A stretch of DNA of 64,000 nucleotides, taken from positions 1,346,372-1,410,371 of the forward strand of contig NZ_CP013141.1 in assembly GCF_001442535.1 (NCBI RefSeq). Direction: 5' to 3'. This document shows, piece by piece, positions 23,190-32,705 of this stretch. The position numbers were made by a program, and so were the translations under genes. A model generated the notes under the pieces. It was not told where the DNA came from. It made no database searches and was given only the letters and a program-made list of their open reading frames with translations. Each line of letters begins with the position of its first letter. The stretch's first letter is position 1. Origin of the DNA: Lysobacter antibioticus. GTDB lineage: Bacteria; Pseudomonadota; Gammaproteobacteria; Xanthomonadales; Xanthomonadaceae.

Positions 23190-24872
23190 TCACTCCGCCG
23201 GCACAGCCGTCGCGACGTCGCGGGCCTGGGCGACGCTGACCGCGTTGCGGCCGGCCACGGTGGCGCTGCGCAAAGCCTGTCGCACGCGCTCGAACAGCTC
23301 GGCGACTTGCTCGCCCCGCTGCGAGATGGCCAGGCCGATGCTCACGCTCATGGTGATCTCGTGGCCGTCGATGCGGAACGGACGCTCGGCGAAGGTGTCG
23401 GCCAGGCGACGCGCCAGCAGCTCGCATTCGACCCGTTCGCATTCGCTGACGATGCCGAAGCAATCGCCGGCCATGCGGGCGATGGTGTCGTCGGGCCGCA
23501 ACACCCCGCGCATGCGCGCCAGGGCCTGCTGCAGCAGGGCGTCGCCGACCGCGCGGCCGTAGCGCGCGTTGACCTCGCCGAAGCCGTCCAGGTCGACCAG
23601 CAACAGGCCGTAAGTATTGACGTTCAGGCTGCCCGGCGAAGACCAGGCTTCGAGCATCTGTTCCAGGACCTGGGCGTTGAGCGCGCCGGTCAGCGGGTCG
23701 CGTTCGACCGACTGCCGCGCCAGCAACAGGATGCGATGGCGGTTGGCGGCATGCTGACTCAGGGCCAGGGCGAGCACGGCCGATTCCAGCACCGCGGTCA
23801 GGGCCAGGCCGCGTTCGGCCCATTCGGCGTCGCGCAAGCCGAGCGCATTGGCGGCCAGCGCGGCGGCGAACACCAGCATCGGGGTCCAACCGAGCAGGTA
23901 GTAACCGGCGTAGGGCGCGCCTTTGCGCCAGGCCGCGACCGCGATCACCAGCATCAGCGGCACGCCGAGCAGCAGCAACAGGTTGCCGCCGATGTACCAC
24001 CAGCCGTAGGAGTGCTCGCGCATGATCACCAGCACCAGCAGCCAGAACATGTTGGCCCACTGGATCGCGCGCAGCACCCAGGCGGTGCGCGGCATGAGCC
24101 GCGGCAGGTCGAGGAAGCGCAGGCTGAAACCGAGTTGGAAGATCGTCGCCAGAGTCGCCAGCGCCCAGCCGATCGCCGGTTCGCTGGCCAGCCCGGCCAG
24201 CCCCCACATCTCCGAAGCGTCGCCGGACAGCAACAACAGATAGGTCGCGATGCAGGCCAGATAGGCGCCGTAACCGAGATAGACGAAGTCGCGGAACGCG
24301 ACCCACACGCCGACCATCGCCACCGCCATCAGCATCATCGCGGTAAAGGCCGCGGCCATGAAGCGGGCGTCGCCGCGCTCCTGCCGCGCCAGGTCGGGAA
24401 TGCTGGCGAACGACAGGCGGATCTCGCTCATCGCCGCGCGGCCCTTGATGCGCAGATAGGCCACCGAGGACGGCGGCCAGCCGTTCGGCAGGGCCAGCAC
24501 CCAGCCGCGCCGCATCAGCGGCACGCCGCCGTGTTCGGCGTCCTCGACTTCGCGCGGACCGGCGCCGGGCGGGTAATACAGCAGGGGACCCATCGCGCGC
24601 GGACCGCGCAGGACCAGCAACTGGCCTTCGTATTTGCCGATCGCGCGCTGGCTGGTCAGGCGCAGCCAGTAGCCCTCGTTGCGGCGCGGCAGGCTGAAAC
24701 GGATCGATTCTTCGGGCCGTTCGGCGACCAACTGGCGGATCACCGGGGCGCCGACCGGCGGCGCCTGCAGGTCGGTATCGGTCAGCAGGACCTCGACCTT
24801 CAACGATTGCGCGGCGGCCGGCAGACAGGCGCAGGCCAACGCGATCAGCAGCGCCCACAGGCCTATGCGCAT
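23190..24872 (-). CDS. 7TMR-DISM sensor with degenerate GGDEF domain
   Basis: A 560-residue membrane protein. A signal peptide (1-21, ending AAAQ) leads into a periplasmic beta-rich 7TMR-DISMED2-like domain (about 25-165), then seven hydrophobic segments (about 170-375) and a GGDEF-type cytoplasmic domain (about 390-545). The domain keeps RDPLTGALN and LVDLDGFGEVN, but the active-site loop reads AGDCF (468-472) instead of GGDEF. The acidic metal-binding Glu is a Cys and the first Gly an Ala, so diguanylate cyclase activity is unlikely. It may instead sense a periplasmic ligand and signal through GTP or c-di-GMP binding or dimerisation; this is inference. Confidence 0.85.
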   Translation of the reverse strand: MRIGLWALLIALACACLPAAAQSLKVEVLLTDTDLQAPPVGAPVIRQLVAERPEESIRFSLPRRNEGYWLRLTSQRAIGKYEGQLLVLRGPRAMGPLLYYPPGAGPREVEDAEHGGVPLMRRGWVLALPNGWPPSSVAYLRIKGRAAMSEIRLSFASIPDLARQERGDARFMAAAFTAMMLMAVAMVGVWVAFRDFVYLGYGAYLACIATYLLLLSGDASEMWGLAGLASEPAIGWALATLATIFQLGFSLRFLDLPRLMPRTAWVLRAIQWANMFWLLVLVIMREHSYGWWYIGGNLLLLLGVPLMLVIAVAAWRKGAPYAGYYLLGWTPMLVFAAALAANALGLRDAEWAERGLALTAVLESAVLALALSQHAANRHRILLLARQSVERDPLTGALNAQVLEQMLEAWSSPGSLNVNTYGLLLVDLDGFGEVNARYGRAVGDALLQQALARMRGVLRPDDTIARMAGDCFGIVSECERVECELLARRLADTFAERPFRIDGHEITMSVSIGLAISQRGEQVAELFERVRQALRSATVAGRNAVSVAQARDVATAVPAE

Positions 24873-24984
24873 ACCCGGATCCGCTCCCGAACCATGAAGC
24901 TGCGCAGTCTAGCCCGAGTCGGCGCGGGTCGGCATATGGGCCGGGGAGGGGCGGCCGCCTGGGAGCTCGGCGAGGGCGGATATC

Positions 24985-25235
24985 GCGAGATGACGCTGAA
25001 GTCTCTGCGACCCGGCCAGGGCGCATGACGCCCTGGCGTTCATGGATGCGCGAGCCAGTGGCTCGCAAGCCGCATCCATTCACCCCCGCGAAGGCGGGGA
25101 TCCACCGGACTTTCGTGCGGGAACGCTTGAAGTCTCTGCGGCCCGGCCAGGGCGCACAGCGCCCTGGCGTTCACGGATGCGCGAGCCAGTGGCTCGCAAA
25201 CGCATCCGTTCACCCCGCCTGCGCGGGGATGACGA
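24985..25235. repeat. Two tandem copies of the composite CCCCGC/GCGGGG repeat
   Basis: About 24988-25100 and 25110-25232 are near-identical. Each contains CTCTGCG.CCCGGCCAGGGCGCA, a palindrome around GCGAGCCAGTGGCTCGC and a CCCCGC..GCGGGGAT end. They are in the opposite orientation to the copy at 21625. They occupy most of the 550-bp gap 24873-25422, together with the terminator at 25302. Confidence 0.8.
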
Positions 25236-25301
25236 GTTGGGGAGTCCGCTCGGGTCTCCGACAGAACGCTACACCACGCTAGAGAGTCGGCGGCCGATAC
25301 G

Positions 25302-25333
25302 AAAACTCCAGCCGGTCGCACGACCGGCTGGAG
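25302..25333 (-). terminator. Terminator of the RND efflux operon
   Basis: A perfect 13-bp stem (CTCCAGCCGGTCG and its complement) with a 2-nt loop is followed on the minus strand by TTTTC. It lies 90 bp beyond the stop of the outer-membrane component. Confidence 0.8.
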
Positions 25334-25422
25334 CGAATCAAAAAGACCGACGACGGGTCACGGCGAATGAGAGGGGAAGGGAGCCCCGCCGCGCCCGTTT
25401 TATCGTCGGTCAAGGGGAACCA

Positions 25423-26874
25423 TCAACGCTGGGCGACGCCCTCGCGCACCGGCTCGCGGCCGGGCCAACCGCCCGCCATCGCCTTGTACAGGGCGATCGC
25501 GCCGGTGACGCTGCGGGTGCGGCCGTCGGCGAACGCATCCTGGGCCTGCAACTGGGTGCGTTCGGCGTCGAGCACTTCGAACAGGTCGGCGGCGCCGGCC
25601 TCGTAGCGCACGCGCGCGAGCTGGGCGGCCTTGGCGCTGTCGAGCGCGGCGCGTTCCAGGTGCTGGTCCTCGACCCGCGCCCGTGCATAGCGCACGAGGG
25701 CGTTCTCGGTGTCTTCCAGCGCCAGCAACACGCTCTGCTGATAGCGGGCGAGCTCGCCCTCGGCGGTGGCATCGGCGGCCTTGATGCGTGCACGCACGCG
25801 GCCGATGTCGAGGAACGACCAGTCGATGCCGAGCGCGACCAGGCGGGTTTCGCTGGCGCGTTCGAACAGGGCGCTGGTGTCGATCGCCTGCGAACCGATC
25901 AGGCCGCTGAGGGTGAAGCGCGGGAACAGGTCGGCGGTGGCCACGCCGATGCGCGCGGTGGCCGCGTGCAGGCGGTGCTCGGCCGCGGCGACGTCGGGAC
26001 GACGGCGCAGCAGCTCGCCCGGGGTGCCGGCATCCAACCGCGCCGGCAACGCCGGCAAGGCCGAGGCCTCGTCGAGCGTGGCGATCAACGCGTCCGGCGT
26101 CTGCCCGGTCAGCACCGCGAGGCGGTGCTGGGTGACCGCGACCTGCGCTTCCAGGTTGGGCACCCGGGCCAGGGTCGCCTCGAGCTGGGCACGGGCACGC
26201 GAGGTATCGAACTCGGTGCCGCGTCCGGCGTCGAAACGCGCCTGCACCAGGCGCAGGGTTTCCTTCTGGTTGTCGGCGTTGACGCGGGCGACGCGCAGGC
26301 GTTCCTGCAGGCCGCGCAGCTCGACATAGCTGCGCGCCACTTCGCCTACGATCGACACCTGCATCGCCTGCAGATCGGCCGCGCCGGCCCAGGCTTCGGC
26401 GCGCTCGGACTCGATGTTGCGGCGCACGCGGCCGAACAGGTCGAGTTCCCAGCTCGCATTGGCCTGGACGCTGTAGCTCTCGTTGTCGCGCGCCGAGTTC
26501 GACGCGCCCGGCATCTGGTCGGAGCTCGAACGCGATTCGCTGCCGTTGGCGCTGCCGGTGATGGTCGGGAAACGGTCGAACTTGGCGCCGCGCAACAAGG
26601 CGTTGGCGCGGTCGTAGTTGGCCAGGGCGATGCGCAGGTCGTGGTTGGCCGACAGCGACTCCTCGACCAGCCGCGTCAGCAGCGGGTCGTTGAAGCTCTG
26701 CCAGAACTCGGCGTTGGCGTCGGCCACGGCGCTGCCGTCGGTGGCGGCGGCCGCGTCGGTGCGGGCGAACGCGTCCGGCGTGGCCAGGGTCGGCCGGACA
26801 TAGTCCGGACCGACGGCGCAGGCGGCCAAGGCGAGCGTCAGCACGGCCACGGCGGGAAAGGTCAACTTACGCAT
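25423..26874 (-). CDS. NodT/OprM-family outer-membrane efflux lipoprotein
   Basis: A 483-residue channel component of a tripartite pump. A lipobox (LALAAC, cysteine about 19) is followed by AVGPDYVRP, the standard start of this family. Two OEP repeats of coiled-coil helices and strands follow, with SWELDLFGRVRR in the first half and LRRRPDVAAAEHRL in the second. Its start overlaps the end of the RND gene by 8 bp, so translation is coupled. It should form the trimeric exit duct for the adjacent MFP-RND complex. Confidence 0.93.
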   Translation of the reverse strand: MRKLTFPAVAVLTLALAACAVGPDYVRPTLATPDAFARTDAAAATDGSAVADANAEFWQSFNDPLLTRLVEESLSANHDLRIALANYDRANALLRGAKFDRFPTITGSANGSESRSSSDQMPGASNSARDNESYSVQANASWELDLFGRVRRNIESERAEAWAGAADLQAMQVSIVGEVARSYVELRGLQERLRVARVNADNQKETLRLVQARFDAGRGTEFDTSRARAQLEATLARVPNLEAQVAVTQHRLAVLTGQTPDALIATLDEASALPALPARLDAGTPGELLRRRPDVAAAEHRLHAATARIGVATADLFPRFTLSGLIGSQAIDTSALFERASETRLVALGIDWSFLDIGRVRARIKAADATAEGELARYQQSVLLALEDTENALVRYARARVEDQHLERAALDSAKAAQLARVRYEAGAADLFEVLDAERTQLQAQDAFADGRTRSVTGAIALYKAMAGGWPGREPVREGVAQR

Positions 26875-29800
26875 GGATCTTCTCCAGAGGAGTGTGTTCG
26901 CCGTGCGAGACCAGCTTCTGGCCGACCAGCTTGCGCAGGGCGACGTAGAACACCGGGGTCAGGAACAGGCCGAACAGGGTCACGCCCAACATGCCGGCGA
27001 ACACGGTGATGCCGGTGACCGAGCGGATTTCCGCGCCGGCGCCGTGCGACAGCACCAACGGCACGGTGCCGGCGATGAAGGCGATCGAGGTCATGACGAT
27101 CGGACGCAGACGCAGGCGGCAGGCTTCCAGAGCGGCTTCGACGATGCCCTTGCCCTGCAGTTCGAGTTCGCGGGCGAATTCGACGATCAGGATCGCGTTC
27201 TTGCACGCCAGGCCCATCAGCACGACCAGGCCGACCTGCACGAACACGTTGTTGTCGCCGCCGGTGAGCCACACGCCGGCCAAGGCCGACAGCATGCACA
27301 TCGGCACGATCAGGATCACCGCCAGCGGCAGGGTCCAGCTTTCGTACAGCGCCGCCAGCACCAGGAAGGCGAGCAGGATGGCGAGCGGGAACACGATCAA
27401 CGCGGCATTGCCCTGGCTGGCCTGCTGGTAGCTCAGGTCGGTCCATTCGATTTCCATGCCGTGCGGCAACACCTTCGCCGCCACGTCCTTGACCACGTCC
27501 ATGGCCTGGGCCGAGGACATCACGCGCGGATCGACGTCGCCGGCGATGTCGGCGGCCGGGTGGCCGTTGTAGCGCAGCACCGGGTCGGGACCGAAGGTCT
27601 GCTTGACCGTCACCATCGAGCCGATCGGCACCATCTCGCCGCGATCGTTGCGGGTACGCAGGTTGGCGATGTCCTCGACGCTGTCGCGGAACGAGCCGTC
27701 GGCCTGGGCGATGACCTGCCAGGTGCGGCCGAACTGGTTGAAGTCGTTGACGTAGGCCGAACCCAGGTAGGTCTGCAGGGTGTCGAACAGATCGGTCAGC
27801 GGCACGCCCTGGGCCTTGGCCTTGACGCGGTCGACTTCGGCGTCGAGCTGCGGCACGTTGGCCTGGTAGGTCGTGTTCGCATAACCCATGCCCGGGGTCT
27901 GCATGATCGTGCCCTGGAACGCGCTGACCGCATTCTGCAAGGCGCCGTAACCCAGGTTGCTGCGGTCTTCGATGAACAACTGATAGCCCGCGCCGTTGCC
28001 GAGGCCGAGGATCGGCGGCGGCATCAGGGCGAAGGTGAAGCCTTCCTGGAAGCCGCCGATCTTCTGGTTGAGCTCGGCGGTGATTTCCACCGCGGTACGG
28101 CTGCGCTCGCTGAACGGCTTGAGCGGCAGGAACGCCACGCCGGTGTTGGGCGTGTTGGTGAACTGCACCGCGTTCAAGCCCGGGAAGGCCATGGTGTTCT
28201 GCACGCCGTCGACCTTGGCCGCGACGTCGGTGACCTTCTTGAGCAGAGCATCGGTGCGCGCGATCGACGAGCCTTCAGGCAACTTCACCGCGGCGATCAG
28301 GTACAGCTTGTCCTGCAGCGGGATGAAGCCGGCCGGCACCACCTTGAACATCAGGCCGGTCGCGACCAACAGCACCGCATACACCACGAACACCGCGCCG
28401 CGCTTGCCCAGCGTGCGCGAGACCGCGCCCTGGTACTTCTGCGAGCTCGACGCGAAGAAGCGGTTGAACGGACGGAACAGCCAGCCGAACAGACGGTCGA
28501 TCAGGCGCGACGGCGCGTCCTTCGGTGCGCTGTGCGGCTTGAGCAGGCGCGCGGCCAGGGCCGGCGACAGGGTCAACGAGTTGATCGCCGAGATCACCGT
28601 CGAGATGGCGATGGTCACCGCGAACTGCTTGTAGAACTGACCGGTCACGCCCGACAGGAACGCCATCGGCACGAACACCGCACACAACACCAGCGCGATC
28701 GCGACGATCGGGCCGGACACTTCCTTCATCGCCTGGTGCGCCGCGGCGAGCGGGGTCAGGCCTTCCTCGATGTTGCGTTCGACGTTTTCCACCACCACGA
28801 TCGCGTCGTCGACGACGATGCCGATCGCCAGCACCAAGCCGAACAAACTCAAAGTGTTGATCGAGAAGCCGAGCAGGTACAGCGCGGCGAAGGTGCCGAC
28901 CACCGACACCGGCACGGCCAGCAGCGGGATGATCGAAGCGCGCCAGGTCTGCAGGAACAGGATCACCACCAGCACCACCAGCGCGATCGCTTCCAGCAGG
29001 GTCGTGACCACCGCCTTGATCGAATCGCGCACGAAGATGGTGGTGTCGTACACGGCCTCGTACTTGATGCCGTCCGGGAAGCTCTCGGACAGGCGATCCA
29101 TGTTGGCGATCACCTGCTCCTGGATCTGCAGCGCGTTGGCGCCCGGCGACTGGAAGATACCGATGCCGACCGCGTTCTTGCCGTCGAGCTGCGCGCGCAG
29201 GCTGTAGTCGCCGGCGCCCAGTTCCAGGCGGGCGACATCGGACAGGCGCACGATTTCGCCGTCGCTGCCGCTCTTGACCACGATGTTGCCGAACTCTTCC
29301 TTGCTTTGCAGGCGGCCCTTGGCGTTGATCAGGGTGAGGAAGTCGCTGTTGGGCATGGGGTCGGCGCCGAGCTGGCCGGCCGAGACCTGCACGTTCTGCT
29401 CGCGCATCGCGCGCAGCACGTCGCCGGCGGTCAGGCCGCGCGAGGCGATCTTGTCCGGGTCCAGCCACACGCGCATGGCGTAGTCGCCGCCGCCGAAGAT
29501 CTGCGCGTCGCCGACGCCGGACAGGCGGGCGAGCTGATCCTTGACGTGCAGGCGCGCGTAATTACGCAGGTACAGGGTGTCGTACTTGCCGTTCGGCGAG
29601 GTCAGGTGCACCACCATCAGGAACACCGGCGCCTGCTTCTGGGTCGTCACGCCTTGCCGGCGCACGTCCTCGGGCAATCGCGCCAGCGCCTGGCTGACCC
29701 GGTTCTGCACGCGCACCGCCGCGTCGTCCGGGTCGGTGCCCGGCTTGAAGGTGACGGTGATCGCCAGCACGCCGTCGGAACCGGCGACCGACTTGATGTA

Positions 29801-30034
29801 CATCATGTCTTCGACGCCGTTGATCGCTTCTTCGAGCGGCGTGGCGACGGTTTCGGCGATGACCTTCGGGTTGGCGCCCGGATACACCGTGCGCACCATT
29901 ACCGAGGGCGGGATGACTTCGGGATATTCGCTGATCGGCAGGATCGGTATCGCGATCAGGCCGGCGGCGAAGATCACGATCGACAGCACCGCGGCGAAGA
30001 TCGGCCGATCGATGAAAAATTTGGAAAAGTCCAT
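26867..30034 (-). CDS. RND multidrug efflux permease (HAE1, MexF-like)
   Basis: A 1055-residue inner-membrane proton/drug antiporter of the AcrB/MexF type. The N-terminus is MDFSKFFIDRPIFAAVLSIV and twelve hydrophobic segments with two large periplasmic loops follow. The TM4 proton-relay aspartates occur in GIVVDDAIVVVENVER. The start at 30034 is chosen because the family N-terminus begins there; the 36 codons upstream are repeat-derived. Gene order MFP-RND-OMF with a divergent LysR gene resembles mexEF-oprN of Pseudomonas. Substrates cannot be told from sequence. Confidence 0.95.
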   Translation of the reverse strand: MDFSKFFIDRPIFAAVLSIVIFAAGLIAIPILPISEYPEVIPPSVMVRTVYPGANPKVIAETVATPLEEAINGVEDMMYIKSVAGSDGVLAITVTFKPGTDPDDAAVRVQNRVSQALARLPEDVRRQGVTTQKQAPVFLMVVHLTSPNGKYDTLYLRNYARLHVKDQLARLSGVGDAQIFGGGDYAMRVWLDPDKIASRGLTAGDVLRAMREQNVQVSAGQLGADPMPNSDFLTLINAKGRLQSKEEFGNIVVKSGSDGEIVRLSDVARLELGAGDYSLRAQLDGKNAVGIGIFQSPGANALQIQEQVIANMDRLSESFPDGIKYEAVYDTTIFVRDSIKAVVTTLLEAIALVVLVVILFLQTWRASIIPLLAVPVSVVGTFAALYLLGFSINTLSLFGLVLAIGIVVDDAIVVVENVERNIEEGLTPLAAAHQAMKEVSGPIVAIALVLCAVFVPMAFLSGVTGQFYKQFAVTIAISTVISAINSLTLSPALAARLLKPHSAPKDAPSRLIDRLFGWLFRPFNRFFASSSQKYQGAVSRTLGKRGAVFVVYAVLLVATGLMFKVVPAGFIPLQDKLYLIAAVKLPEGSSIARTDALLKKVTDVAAKVDGVQNTMAFPGLNAVQFTNTPNTGVAFLPLKPFSERSRTAVEITAELNQKIGGFQEGFTFALMPPPILGLGNGAGYQLFIEDRSNLGYGALQNAVSAFQGTIMQTPGMGYANTTYQANVPQLDAEVDRVKAKAQGVPLTDLFDTLQTYLGSAYVNDFNQFGRTWQVIAQADGSFRDSVEDIANLRTRNDRGEMVPIGSMVTVKQTFGPDPVLRYNGHPAADIAGDVDPRVMSSAQAMDVVKDVAAKVLPHGMEIEWTDLSYQQASQGNAALIVFPLAILLAFLVLAALYESWTLPLAVILIVPMCMLSALAGVWLTGGDNNVFVQVGLVVLMGLACKNAILIVEFARELELQGKGIVEAALEACRLRLRPIVMTSIAFIAGTVPLVLSHGAGAEIRSVTGITVFAGMLGVTLFGLFLTPVFYVALRKLVGQKLVSHGEHTPLEKIHA

Positions 30035-30129
30035 GACGGATTCCTTGGTGCGGCCTTGAGCCGCATGATTCCCGGGCCCACGCCGTGGGGACGTGGACCT
30101 TGATTGCGATAACCCGTAGGCGCGTCGGC

Positions 30130-30225
30130 TTGGGCCGGTCATCCCCGCTGAAGCGGAGATTCGCGGACTTCAAACGTTGTCGCCCGGAGCCCTGGATCCC
30201 CGCCTGCGCGGGGATGACGAACCAA
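30130..30225. repeat. Shortened composite CCCCGC/GCGGGG repeat between MFP and RND genes
   Basis: A deleted copy of the composite repeat carries CATCCCCGCTGAAGCGGAG at one end and the strong end motif CCCCGCCTGCGCGGGGAT (about 30197-30214). It sits in the 228-bp MFP-RND gap, the only non-overlapping junction of the operon. Confidence 0.75.
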
Positions 30226-30262
30226 GGCTTTCCGAAGGTTTTTGGTCAGTACGCCGCCGCGC

Positions 30263-31477
30263 TTATTTCGCCCCGGCCGTGCTCGCGACCTGCGGACCCG
30301 GTGCCGGGGCGCCCATCGCGATGGTCTTCGGCGCCACCGGCATGCCCGGGAAGAACACCTTCTGCACGCCGTGGACGATGACCTTGTCGGTCGGCGCCAG
30401 GCCCGATTCGACCACGCGCAGCCCGTCGATCATGCGGCCGAGCACGATGTCCTTGCGCAGAGCCTCGTTCTTCGGGCCGAGCACGTAGACGTACTTGCGG
30501 TCCTGGTCGGTGAGCACGGCCTTGTCGTCGACCAACATGGCCTTGAAATCGCCGGTGCCTTCGAGCTGGACGCGCGCGAACAAGCCCTGGGTGAAGATGC
30601 GGTCGGTGTTGTCGACCACCGCGCGGGCGCGGATGGTGCCGGTGCGCGGGTCGACCTGGTTGTCGGTGAAGTCGACCGTGCCCTGGTGCGGATAACCGGT
30701 TTCGCTGGCCAGACCGATACGGACCGGGTTCTTGTTGTCCTTGCGCTCGCCCTTACGCGCCAGCTCGTTGTAGCGCAGGTAGGTCTGCTCGTCGCTTTCG
30801 AAGTAGACGTACATGGGGTTTTGCGAAACCAGCGTGGTCAGCTGGGTCTGGTCGGCCTGGGCCAGATTGCCGACGGTGACCAGGGCGCGACCGGCGCGGC
30901 CGCTGATCGGCGCGCGCACTTCGGTGAAGGTCAGGTCGAGCTGGGCCGAGGCCACCGCGGCTTCGGCCGCGCGGACCGAGGCGTTGCCCTGGGTGGTGGC
31001 GGCGCGGCGGGTCTCGAACTCTTCGCGCGAGATCGCCTTGGCCTCGACCAGGGTCTGGGCGCGCTTGTCCTGGGTCTGGGCCAGGCGCGCTTCGGCGCGT
31101 GCGCGTTCCAGTTCGGCCTGGGCGCGGTTGAGTTCGGCGCGGTAACGGCGCTGGTCGATCACGAACAGCAGATCGCCCTTCTTGACCTCCTGGCCTTCCT
31201 GGTAGGCCACGCGCTCGACGTAGCCGCTGACGCGGGCGCGCAGTTCGACCGATTCCACCGCGGTGACGCGGCCGGTGAACTCGTCCCACTGCCGGACCTG
31301 CTTGCTCAGGACCTGGGCGACGCTGACTTCCGGCGGCGGCGGCGCGCCTTCGGGGGTGGCGGCCTGGCTGCCGCAACCGACCGCGGCGAGGGCAATGACG
31401 ACGCTCGCGGCCAGCGCGAGCACGGAGAGCCCGACGCCGGCGCGGCCGGAACGGGCGAAGTAGTTGCTGGTGCTCAT
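30263..31477 (-). CDS. RND periplasmic adaptor (membrane fusion) lipoprotein
   Basis: A 404-residue MFP linking the RND permease to the outer-membrane channel. A signal sequence ends in a lipobox (AAVGC). The lipoyl half-motifs surround an alpha-helical hairpin: VSGYVERVAYQEGQEVKKGDLLFVID before it and TEVRAPISGRAGRA after it. Beta-barrel and membrane-proximal domains follow. The ATG at 31477 overlaps the stop of the SDR gene by 4 bp (ATGA), which explains the weak ribosome binding site. Confidence 0.93.
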   Translation of the reverse strand: MSTSNYFARSGRAGVGLSVLALAASVVIALAAVGCGSQAATPEGAPPPPEVSVAQVLSKQVRQWDEFTGRVTAVESVELRARVSGYVERVAYQEGQEVKKGDLLFVIDQRRYRAELNRAQAELERARAEARLAQTQDKRAQTLVEAKAISREEFETRRAATTQGNASVRAAEAAVASAQLDLTFTEVRAPISGRAGRALVTVGNLAQADQTQLTTLVSQNPMYVYFESDEQTYLRYNELARKGERKDNKNPVRIGLASETGYPHQGTVDFTDNQVDPRTGTIRARAVVDNTDRIFTQGLFARVQLEGTGDFKAMLVDDKAVLTDQDRKYVYVLGPKNEALRKDIVLGRMIDGLRVVESGLAPTDKVIVHGVQKVFFPGMPVAPKTIAMGAPAPGPQVASTAGAK

Positions 31478-32415
31478 CGGGGGGTGGGTTCCTGTTTGGG
31501 ATTCTTGGAGGTCAACGACTTCAACAATGCGCGCGCGTCCTGCAGGCAGCGTTGCGCGGTTTCGTCGGCGGTGCTGTCCGGATCTTGCGAACACGCATCG
31601 GTTGAAGCCGATTTAGGGGTGGGACGGGCGGTGGTGGGATAGGCGGGGGCACCGGCTGGCAGGCGGCTGGCGGGCGCTGAGGGGACGCGCGCGGCGCGCG
31701 GCGGCAACTGCGGCGGCGGGGCGACGCGCGAGGCATACGGCACCACCGCATGCGGCGGCTCGCTGTCGGCGTCGTGGTCGATCAGGGCCAACGCGCGCTG
31801 GCCGACCGACAGGGCGCTCGGCCATTCCGGGCAGGCGTTGCGTTGGTTGAACTCGGTGCACACCGGCGTATCGACCGCGAGCAGTTGCACGCGGACCGCC
31901 AACTGGCGCGCTTCGTCGTGCAGCACGCGCGCGAGCATGCGCAGGGCCGCGGCACCGATCGAACGGTGACCGTAACCGGCCCAGGGGTGCTCGCTGCCGG
32001 GACCGCCGATCAGCACGTAGGTGCCGCCGCGATCGTGTTCGGCCAGCAAGGGCAGCAGGTGGCGCGCTGCGGCGAGGTGGGGGAGGAGATCCTCGTCGAG
32101 CTTGCGGCGCAGGAACTCGGCCGGGTTGTCGAGCAGGCGGCCGCGTTCGGCGCTGCCGCACACCGCCGCGACCACTCCGGCCAGGGGACGGCCGAGTTTG
32201 CGCAGGGCGCGGGCGAGTTTGGCGCCGGCAGGGTCGTTGCTCACCGAGCCGGCGATCGTGGTCAGGTCGGCGTGGGGGAAGCTGGCCTTGAGCACTTTCA
32301 GTTCGCTGGCCTGGCGGGCGACCGCGATGACCGGCCGGCCGCCGTCGAGGGCGGCCTGGACGACGCCGCGACCGACACCGCCGGTGGCACCGAGTACAAC
32401 CAAAGGGGCTTTCAT
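31474..32415 (-). CDS. SDR-like NAD(P)-binding protein in the efflux operon
   Basis: A 313-residue protein with an N-terminal Rossmann motif (VVLGATGGVGRGVV), an NNAG-region equivalent (GVVAAVCGSAERG), and a YGHRSIGAAAL segment in the place of the catalytic YxxxK, where the lysine is not evident. It may therefore bind a nucleotide without classical dehydrogenase activity. From about residue 230 there is a Pro/Ala-rich low-complexity tail of some 45 residues, then a short charged helix. Its start overlaps the DUF2798 stop and its stop overlaps the MFP start (ATGA at both), locking it into the operon. Its role in efflux is unknown. Confidence 0.75.
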   Translation of the reverse strand: MKAPLVVLGATGGVGRGVVQAALDGGRPVIAVARQASELKVLKASFPHADLTTIAGSVSNDPAGAKLARALRKLGRPLAGVVAAVCGSAERGRLLDNPAEFLRRKLDEDLLPHLAAARHLLPLLAEHDRGGTYVLIGGPGSEHPWAGYGHRSIGAAALRMLARVLHDEARQLAVRVQLLAVDTPVCTEFNQRNACPEWPSALSVGQRALALIDHDADSEPPHAVVPYASRVAPPPQLPPRAARVPSAPASRLPAGAPAYPTTARPTPKSASTDACSQDPDSTADETAQRCLQDARALLKSLTSKNPKQEPTPR

Positions 32416-32705
32416 TGTCCCGCTCCCGGGACTTTCTCTCCCGTCATCGGGATGATCCCATGACGAGTGTCATTCCCGGAATGACCCCGGGTGTAATGTG
32501 CCAGCACGGCACTGACGGCCGGCAGCAGCAGCATCGCCGAGGGCAGCGCGATGATGAAGGCCAGCACCCAGGCCAGCATCCAGGCCTCTTCGGCGCCTTG
32601 CGCCAGGCCTTGGCGGAACACGACCACGGCCAGCCCGATCAGGGCCGACATGGCCACCAGCATGAGTGGGAGAAACGCGAATCGGGCTTGTCGGGGGCTC
32701 AACAT
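32412..32705 (-). CDS. DUF2798-type two-helix membrane protein
   Basis: A 97-residue protein with two hydrophobic segments (FLPLMLVAMSALIGLAVVVF and WMLAWVLAFIIALPSAMLLLP) typical of the DUF2798 family. The ATG at 32705 gives MLSPRQARFAFLP, the normal family start; the longer frame upstream to 32849 is not supported. As the first gene of the efflux operon it overlaps the SDR gene by 4 bp. Function unknown; it may be a membrane accessory of the pump. Confidence 0.75.
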   Translation of the reverse strand: MLSPRQARFAFLPLMLVAMSALIGLAVVVFRQGLAQGAEEAWMLAWVLAFIIALPSAMLLLPAVSAVLAHYTRGHSGNDTRHGIIPMTGEKVPGAGQ

